Below, one piece after another: positions 59,159 through 64,000 of a DNA stretch of 64,000 nt (the stretch's first letter is position 1; each line of letters opens with the position of its first letter). The stretch is taken from positions 186,001 to 250,000 of the forward strand of contig CAWGTT010000003.1 in NCBI GenBank assembly GCA_963825645.1, read 5' to 3'. The notes below the pieces were generated by a model that made no database searches, was not told the DNA's origin, and saw only the letters and a program-made list of their open reading frames with translations. This stretch comes from JADJPO01 sp963825645. Its GTDB lineage: Bacteria; Actinomycetota; Actinomycetes; Actinomycetales; Kineosporiaceae. The translations under genes and the position numbers were made by a program.

Positions 59159-61035
59159 GGCCAGGCCGGCTCCTGCTGGTCTGCGAACTGGGTCCGGTAC
59201 AGGTCCGCGTACAGCCCGCCGGCGGCCAGCAGCTGTTCATGGCGGCCCTGCTCCACCACCCGGCCGTCGTCGATCACAGCGATCAGGTCGGCTGCTCGGA
59301 CCGTCGAGAGCCGGTGGGCGATCACCAGCGCGGTGCGTCCGGCCAGGGTCCGGTCCAGGGCCTGCTGCACCGCCAGCTCAGACTCCGAGTCGAGGTGCGC
59401 GGTGGCCTCGTCGAGGATCACCACCCCGGGTGCCTTGAGCAGCAGCCGGGCCAGGGCGATCCGCTGCTTCTCACCACCGGAGAGCCGGTGACCGCGGTCG
59501 CCGACCACGGTGTCCAGCCCCTCGGGCAGCGAGGAGACCAGGTTCCACACCTGCGCGTCACGCAGGGCGCGGACGATGTCGTCCTCGCCGGCCTCGGGGC
59601 GGGCGTAGAGCAGGTTGGCCCGCACCGTGTCGTGAAACAGGTGCGCATCCTGGGTCACCACGCCGACGGCGTCGTGCAGCGAGGACTGGAGCACCTCGCG
59701 GACGTCGCACCCACCGATCCGCACGCTGCCCGAGGTGACGTCGTACAGCCGGGCGACCAAGGCGGTGATCGTGGTCTTGCCGGCACCGCTCGGACCGACC
59801 AGGGCGAGCATCTGTCCCGGCGCCGCGCGCAGGCTCACCTCGTGCAGCACCTCGGAGCCGGCTGACCGGTCAGCGGCCGCGACCACCTCCAGGGAGGCCA
59901 GGGAGACCTCGTCGGCGCTCGGGTACCGGAACGAGACCCGGTCCAACTCGACCGAGAGCGGGCCCGGGGGCAGGTTCCCCGCCCCGGGCCGGTCGGCCAC
60001 CAGCGGCGTCAGGTCGAGCACCTCGAAGACCCGCTCGAAGCTGACCAGCGCCGTCATCACGTCGATCCGGACGGTGGACAGCGCGGTGAGCGGCCCGTAG
60101 AGGCGGCTGAGCAACGCGGCCAGGGCCAGCAGGGTGCCCACCGTCATCTGACCGTCCACCGTGAGCAGGCCGCCGACACCGTAGACCAGGGCGGTGGCCA
60201 GCGAGGCCACCAGGGTCAGGGCGGTGAAGAAGATCCGGTTGGACATCGCGATCCGCACCCCGATGTCCCGCACCCGGCCGGCCCGGTCGGCGAACTGCTC
60301 GTCCTCGGAGCGTGGTCGCCCGAACAGCTTGACGAGCAGCGCCCCCGCCACGTTGAACCGCTCGGTCATCCGGCTGCCGAGCTCGGCGTTGAGCTGCATC
60401 GACTCCCGGGTGAGGTGGGCCAGCCGGGCCCCGACCCGCCGGGCCGGCAGCAGGAACAGCGGCAGAAGCAGCAGGGAGGCCACGGTGATCTGCCAGGACA
60501 GGTACAGCATGGCCCCGGCGACCAGCACCAGCGAGACGACGTTGGAGACCACCCCGGACAGAGTCGAGGTGAACGCCTGCTGCGCGCCGATCACGTCGTT
60601 GTTCAGCCGGGAGACCAGGGCACCGGTCTGGGCCCGGGTGAAGAACGCCACCGGTTGGCGCAGCACGTGCCCGAACACCTGGGTCCGCAGGTCGTAGATC
60701 AGCCCCTCACCGATCCGCGAGGAGAGCCAGCGCTGGACCAGCGAGGCACCGGCGTCCAGGACGGCCAGACCCGCGACCACCAGCGAGAGTCGGACGACCA
60801 CCCCCCGGTCGCCGGCGGTCACGCCGTCGTCGACGATCTGCCGGAACAGCAGCGGCGTGATCACCACGAAGGCCGCGTCGAGAACCACCAGGACGAGGAA
60901 CGCGACGATCCAGCGCCGGTAGGGGACGGCATAGCCGAGGACCCGGCGCCAGGTCCCGGGCGCCAGGCGGCGCTGCGCCACGCTGGGGTCCCGGCTGTAG
61001 GAACGCAGCGTGGACCACGTCGAGTGACCGGACAC
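59104..61035 (-). CDS. ABC transporter, fused permease and ATPase (type IV exporter)
   Basis: A 643-residue half-exporter working as a homo- or heterodimer. Six helices precede the coupling motif VFGHVLRQPVAFFTRAQTGA in the permease part (about 30-330). The ATPase has Walker A ALVGPSGAGKTTITALVARL, Q loop VGVVTQDAHLFHDTVRANLL, signature HRLSGGEKQRIALARLLLK, Walker B GVVILDEATAHLDSESELA and the switch His in LVIAHRLSTV. An insertion (AAADRSAGSEVLHEVSLRAA) is seen ahead of Walker A. Substrate unknown; lipids or drugs are common for this class. Confidence 0.95.
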   Translation of the reverse strand: MSGHSTWSTLRSYSRDPSVAQRRLAPGTWRRVLGYAVPYRRWIVAFLVLVVLDAAFVVITPLLFRQIVDDGVTAGDRGVVVRLSLVVAGLAVLDAGASLVQRWLSSRIGEGLIYDLRTQVFGHVLRQPVAFFTRAQTGALVSRLNNDVIGAQQAFTSTLSGVVSNVVSLVLVAGAMLYLSWQITVASLLLLPLFLLPARRVGARLAHLTRESMQLNAELGSRMTERFNVAGALLVKLFGRPRSEDEQFADRAGRVRDIGVRIAMSNRIFFTALTLVASLATALVYGVGGLLTVDGQMTVGTLLALAALLSRLYGPLTALSTVRIDVMTALVSFERVFEVLDLTPLVADRPGAGNLPPGPLSVELDRVSFRYPSADEVSLASLEVVAAADRSAGSEVLHEVSLRAAPGQMLALVGPSGAGKTTITALVARLYDVTSGSVRIGGCDVREVLQSSLHDAVGVVTQDAHLFHDTVRANLLYARPEAGEDDIVRALRDAQVWNLVSSLPEGLDTVVGDRGHRLSGGEKQRIALARLLLKAPGVVILDEATAHLDSESELAVQQALDRTLAGRTALVIAHRLSTVRAADLIAVIDDGRVVEQGRHEQLLAAGGLYADLYRTQFADQQEPAWPQIERVSPPSTASTEPVT

Positions 61036-61096
61036 CGCGCACCCGTTCCTTCCTGCAGACTCCCCTACACCTGGCGGGCAGGACCGCTACCCGCTG

Positions 61097-61128
61097 CTGA
61101 CGGGCGTCAACCACGCAGGGCCCGTCAG
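61097..61128 (-). terminator. Hairpin between the enoyl-CoA hydratase and the ABC exporter
   Basis: CTGACGGGC (61097-61105) and GCCCGTCAG (61120-61128) form a 9-bp perfect stem with a 14-nt loop, overlapping the stop codon of the hydratase gene. There is no T-run on the transcribed strand, so termination is plausible but unproven. Confidence 0.4.
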
Positions 61129-62015
61129 ACTTCCCGCTGCCCGGGCCCCTCGGTCGACTCGCCGCGCCGCTGGGCGGCGAGGGCCGCGATCCGCCGGACC
61201 TGGGCCGCCCGCTCGGCGGCGAGCTGGCCGGAGTCCGCCCCGGAGCCCACCGATGTCTCGACGACCCGGCGCAGGAGGTCACGGGTGGCCAGGACGGCCG
61301 CGCAGTGCTCCCCGAGGAAGGGGGCGGCCATGGCGTCCACCGCAGCGAGCAGGTCGGCCCGGGGAACCACCTGCTGCACCACGCCGTGGCGCAGTGCCTC
61401 CTCGGCGCCGACGGCACGGCCGGTGGCGCAGATCTCCAGCGCCCGGGCGTAGCCCAGGATCGCCACCAGGGCTCCGGTCCCGCCGAGATCAGGCACCAGT
61501 CCCAGGGCCGGCTCCCGGACCGCGAACTGCACGTCCTCGGCCGCGACCCGCAGGTCGCAGGCCAGTGCGAGCTGGCACCCGGCTCCGATGGCATGGCCGT
61601 GCACGGCGGCGATGCTGACGAACGAGGAGGACGACCACCGCCAGAACGCCTCCTGGTAGGTGGCGATCGTGGCCGCGGCCGCGGCCTGCGGGAGCGTGGC
61701 GAGGTGCGCAACGCCGTCCGGGGAGGACGGGTCGAGGGCCGACCGGTCGAGTCCTGCGGAGAACGACGGTCCGACCGCGCGCAGCACGACCACGTCCACG
61801 CGGCCATCGAGCCACTGCGCCAAACGCACCAATGCCCGCCACGTGGCGGGCGTCTGCGGGTTGTGACGTCGGGGGTCGTCGAGCACGACGTCGGCTCGGC
61901 GCCCGGAGACGATCACGCGCAGCGAGACCTCGTCGAGCTCCTGACGGCTCGGGGGCCCCCCGTCGCCCGGTGATCCGTTGCGGACCGGATCACCAGGCGC
62001 CGACCCCCGCACCAT
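61125..62015 (-). CDS. Enoyl-CoA hydratase/isomerase family protein
   Basis: A 296-residue crotonase-fold protein. The acyl-CoA oxyanion strands are visible: VLRAVGPSFSAGLDRSAL and AVHGHAIGAGCQLALACDLR, followed by EPALGLVPDLGGTGALVAIL. The two catalytic Glu positions of true hydratases (in the AG...E loop and the EPxLG stretch) are only partly conserved, so a hydratase, isomerase or dehydratase-like role is possible. ATG 62015 overlaps the stop of the upstream Gbn-like gene (TGATG), supporting this start over later ones. About 30 N-terminal residues look unstructured. Confidence 0.87.
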   Translation of the reverse strand: MVRGSAPGDPVRNGSPGDGGPPSRQELDEVSLRVIVSGRRADVVLDDPRRHNPQTPATWRALVRLAQWLDGRVDVVVLRAVGPSFSAGLDRSALDPSSPDGVAHLATLPQAAAAATIATYQEAFWRWSSSSFVSIAAVHGHAIGAGCQLALACDLRVAAEDVQFAVREPALGLVPDLGGTGALVAILGYARALEICATGRAVGAEEALRHGVVQQVVPRADLLAAVDAMAAPFLGEHCAAVLATRDLLRRVVETSVGSGADSGQLAAERAAQVRRIAALAAQRRGESTEGPGQREV

Positions 62016-62230
62016 CAGCGCTTCGCTTTGCCGCGCGTCGCGCCTCCCCGGCTACGCAGCTGCACGTCGTTCTCGGTCAGGAGGCGATGCACGAAGCCGT
62101 ACGAGCGGCCGGTGGACTCGGCGAGCGCGCGGATGCTGGCGCCGTTGGTGTACTTCTTGGTGAGTTCACCGGCGAGCTTGGTGCGATCCGTTCCGGTGAT
62201 TCGAGCGCCCTTCTTCACAGTGTCGCTCAC
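62015..62230 (-). CDS. Gbn-like small helix-turn-helix protein
   Basis: A 71-residue basic DNA-binding protein. The conserved core is TKLAGELTKKYTNGASIRAL with AESTGRSYGFVHRLLTENDV, a single HTH, followed by a basic GGATRGKAKR tail. It closely resembles the small HTH family that includes Gbn (SCO1839) of Streptomyces coelicolor, described as a GATC-binding nucleoid-associated protein; this identification is from memory. The GTG at 62230 follows AAGGAGGA by 3 bases; an open frame upstream to 62281 lacks a ribosome site. It is translationally coupled to the enoyl-CoA hydratase. Confidence 0.8.
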   Translation of the reverse strand: MSDTVKKGARITGTDRTKLAGELTKKYTNGASIRALAESTGRSYGFVHRLLTENDVQLRSRGGATRGKAKR

Positions 62231-62507
62231 TGCTCCTCCTTGGCGTGTAGTCGATGCGGGACCACCATCGGTAGCGACCAAAGAACCCCCGAGATCCCGG
62301 GCCGCATGGCCGATGAGCCCGAAGGTCCTCCTCCTGAGACCCCGTGTCCGCCGGTCGGTTCCCCGTCGTGCGGGTCACGGTGCCTCGGCGTCCGGCCTTC
62401 AGCTCCTCGCCGTCAGAGCCCGGGTCACGACCCCGGTCGTTGATCACGTGACAACGGATTATGCCATCATCAACAGCGCTGCGCGGTAGGAGAAGCACCA
62501 ACCATCC

Positions 62508-64000
62508 TCAGGCGAGCGCCACCAGCTCGAGGTAGTCCCTGCCCCACATGTCCTCGTCTCCGTCGGGCAGCAGGATCACCCGCTCCGGCTCGAGAGCCTG
62601 CACCGCCCCCTCGTCGTGGGTGACCAGGACGACGGCCCCGCGATAGGTGCGCAGCGCCGACAGGACCTCGGCCCGGCTGGCCGGGTCCAGGTTGTTGGTC
62701 GGCTCGTCGAGCAGCAGCACGTTCGCCCCGGAGACGACCAGGGTGGCCAGGGCCAGCCGGGTCTTCTCCCCGCCCGAGAGCACCGCAGCAGGCTTGTCGA
62801 CGTCGTCGCCGGAGAACAGGAATGACCCGAGGACGCCGCGGACCCCGGTGTCGCCCAGGTCGGGCGCCGCGGTCCGCATGCACTCCAGCACCGTGCGGTC
62901 GAGGTCCAGGGTCTCGTGCTCCTGTGCGTAGTAGCCGATCCGTAGTCCGTGACCTCGAACCACCTCGCCGGTGTCGGCCTCCTCGACGGAGGCCAGCAGA
63001 CGCAGCAGGGTGGTCTTGCCGGCACCGTTCAGCCCGAGCACCACGACCCGGCTGCCGCGGTCGATGGCCAGGTCGACGTCGGTGAACACCTCGGTGCTGC
63101 CGTAGCTCTTGGACAGGCCGGTGGCCTGAAGCGGGGTTCGGCCGCACCCGGCCGGCTCCGGAAACCGCAGTCTGGCAACCCGGTCGACCCGCCGCTCCGT
63201 CTCGACGCCCTCGAGCAGGCGAGTGGCCCGACGGGCCATGTGCTGGGCCGCGGTGGCCTTGGTCGCCTTGGCGCGCATCTTGTCGGCCTGAGCGAGCAGG
63301 GCGCCCGCCTTCTTCTCGGCGTTGGCCCGCTCCCGGCGCCGGCGGCGTTCGTCCGTCTCGCGCTGGGCCAGGTACGCGGTCCAGCCGAGGTTGTACAGGT
63401 CGAGCTCGCAACGGTTGGCGTCGAGGTGGAAGACCTTGTTGACGCAGGCGTCCAGCAGGTCCACGTCGTGGCTGATCACGACCAGGCCGCCGGACCAGGC
63501 CCCCAACACCCCACGCAGCCAAGCGATCGAGTCGGCGTCCAGGTGGTTGGTCGGCTCGTCCAGCAGCAGGGTCTGCGCACCGGAGAAGAGGATCCGGGCC
63601 AGCTCCACGCGGCGCCGCTGGCCACCGGACAGGGTCCCGAGCGGCTGGGTCAGCACCCGATCGGGCAGGGCCAGACTGGCACAGATCGTCGCCGCCTCGC
63701 TCTCGGCCGTGTAGCCGCCGCGAGCCGTGAACTCGGCGTCCAGCCGCGCGTAGCGAGCCATCGCAGCGTCCCGCGTCTCGGCGACGGCGCTGGCCATCTC
63801 GCCCTCGGCGCGGCGCACGCGGCGCACGATCTCGTCGAGCCCGCGGGCGGAGAGCACCCGGTCCATGGCGAGCTGGTCCAGGTCACCGGTGCGCGGGTCC
63901 TGCGGCAGGTAGCCGACCTCTGTGGCGCGGGTCACGGTGCCCGCAGCAGGCTGAGTCTGCCCCGCGAGCACCCGGGTGAGCGTGGTCTTGCCGGCCCCGT
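62508..64000 (-). CDS. ABC-F family ATPase (N-terminus beyond window)
   Basis: Tandem-ATPase protein of the ABC-F class, which acts on ribosomes in translation or antibiotic protection and has no membrane domain. Only the 5' end is outside the window. The visible part begins in the first Walker A (GAGKTTLTRVLAG), continues with signature PLGTLSGGQRRRVELARILF and LLLDEPTNHLDADSIAWLRG, then the linker rich in Arg/Lys (RRRRRERANAEKKAGALLAQ), then the second set GLNGAGKTTLLRLLASVEEA, VLSGGEKTRLALATLVVSG and LLLDEPTNNLDPASRAEVL. It ends WGRDYLELVALA. No resistance-type extension is seen after the second domain. Confidence 0.94.
   Translation of the reverse strand, partial: GAGKTTLTRVLAGQTQPAAGTVTRATEVGYLPQDPRTGDLDQLAMDRVLSARGLDEIVRRVRRAEGEMASAVAETRDAAMARYARLDAEFTARGGYTAESEAATICASLALPDRVLTQPLGTLSGGQRRRVELARILFSGAQTLLLDEPTNHLDADSIAWLRGVLGAWSGGLVVISHDVDLLDACVNKVFHLDANRCELDLYNLGWTAYLAQRETDERRRRRERANAEKKAGALLAQADKMRAKATKATAAQHMARRATRLLEGVETERRVDRVARLRFPEPAGCGRTPLQATGLSKSYGSTEVFTDVDLAIDRGSRVVVLGLNGAGKTTLLRLLASVEEADTGEVVRGHGLRIGYYAQEHETLDLDRTVLECMRTAAPDLGDTGVRGVLGSFLFSGDDVDKPAAVLSGGEKTRLALATLVVSGANVLLLDEPTNNLDPASRAEVLSALRTYRGAVVLVTHDEGAVQALEPERVILLPDGDEDMWGRDYLELVALA

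Noticed and set aside
1..64000. CRISPR array, prophage, biosynthetic gene cluster or defence island
   Set aside because: No spaced repeat array, no phage structural genes, no synthase/NRPS genes and no recognisable defence gene set were found.

Overview
The window is high-GC chromosomal DNA from an actinobacterium (Actinomycetota). Supporting signs are frequent GTG starts behind strong GGAGG-type ribosome sites, F420-type oxidoreductases, a Gbn-like small helix-turn-helix protein, the DUF3099/SURF1 and fabG-fabI neighbourhoods, and the divergent glgM/glgC pair known from mycobacteria and streptomycetes. I cannot name a genus. There is one tRNA gene (Leu, anticodon GAG), no rRNA and no CRISPR array.

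Region 1 (1-15.9 kb) is accessory and worn. An M20 peptidase gene, cut by the left edge, is followed by tRNA-Leu. A 29-nt copy of the tRNA 3' end (24/29 identical) lies 9.7 kb away at 11245-11273. Between the copies are a broken tyrosine recombinase, a truncated IS110 transposase, a broken IS256 transposase and a few intact cargo genes (SRPBCC protein, isochorismatase-like hydrolase, YdeI-like protein, F420-dependent nitroreductase-like protein). This looks like an old, decaying integrated element. Single-base frameshifts are concentrated from 3.9 to 15.9 kb and reach past the element into a fructosamine-kinase-like gene, a gluconate-type FGGY kinase and a tiny membrane ORF. Almost none occur elsewhere.

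Region 2 (16-31 kb) holds a PRC-barrel protein, 6-phosphogluconate dehydrogenase, glutamate decarboxylase, a secreted subtilisin-like protease, a three-gene operon of a Cys-rich protein with two YeeE/YedE sulfur-transport halves, an aminotransferase, a lipoprotein esterase, a LolA-like protein with an ABC transporter, and a two-component system.

Region 3 (31-46 kb) holds a K+-channel/TrkA protein with a DUF6394-like partner, a CoA-disulfide-reductase-like flavoprotein with one frameshift, the sdhCAB operon, a sulfotransferase-like protein, an Ala-rich unknown, a PAS protein, an EAL-CBS-like protein and an Acg-like nitroreductase.

Region 4 (45-64 kb) is conserved housekeeping: an rRNA/tRNA methyltransferase, a TSUP exporter, a lytic transglycosylase, SPFH/NfeD membrane proteins, glycogen/maltose-1-phosphate genes, fatty-acid synthesis genes fabG and fabI, SixA, DUF3099, SURF1 behind a strongly structured leader, an SDR, an ABC exporter, an enoyl-CoA hydratase coupled to a Gbn-like DNA-binding protein, and an ABC-F ATPase cut by the right edge.

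I did not find a clearly new multi-gene system. The best leads are the tRNA-Leu element with its frameshift cluster, the structured RNA ahead of SURF1, and the Cys-rich/YeeE operon.
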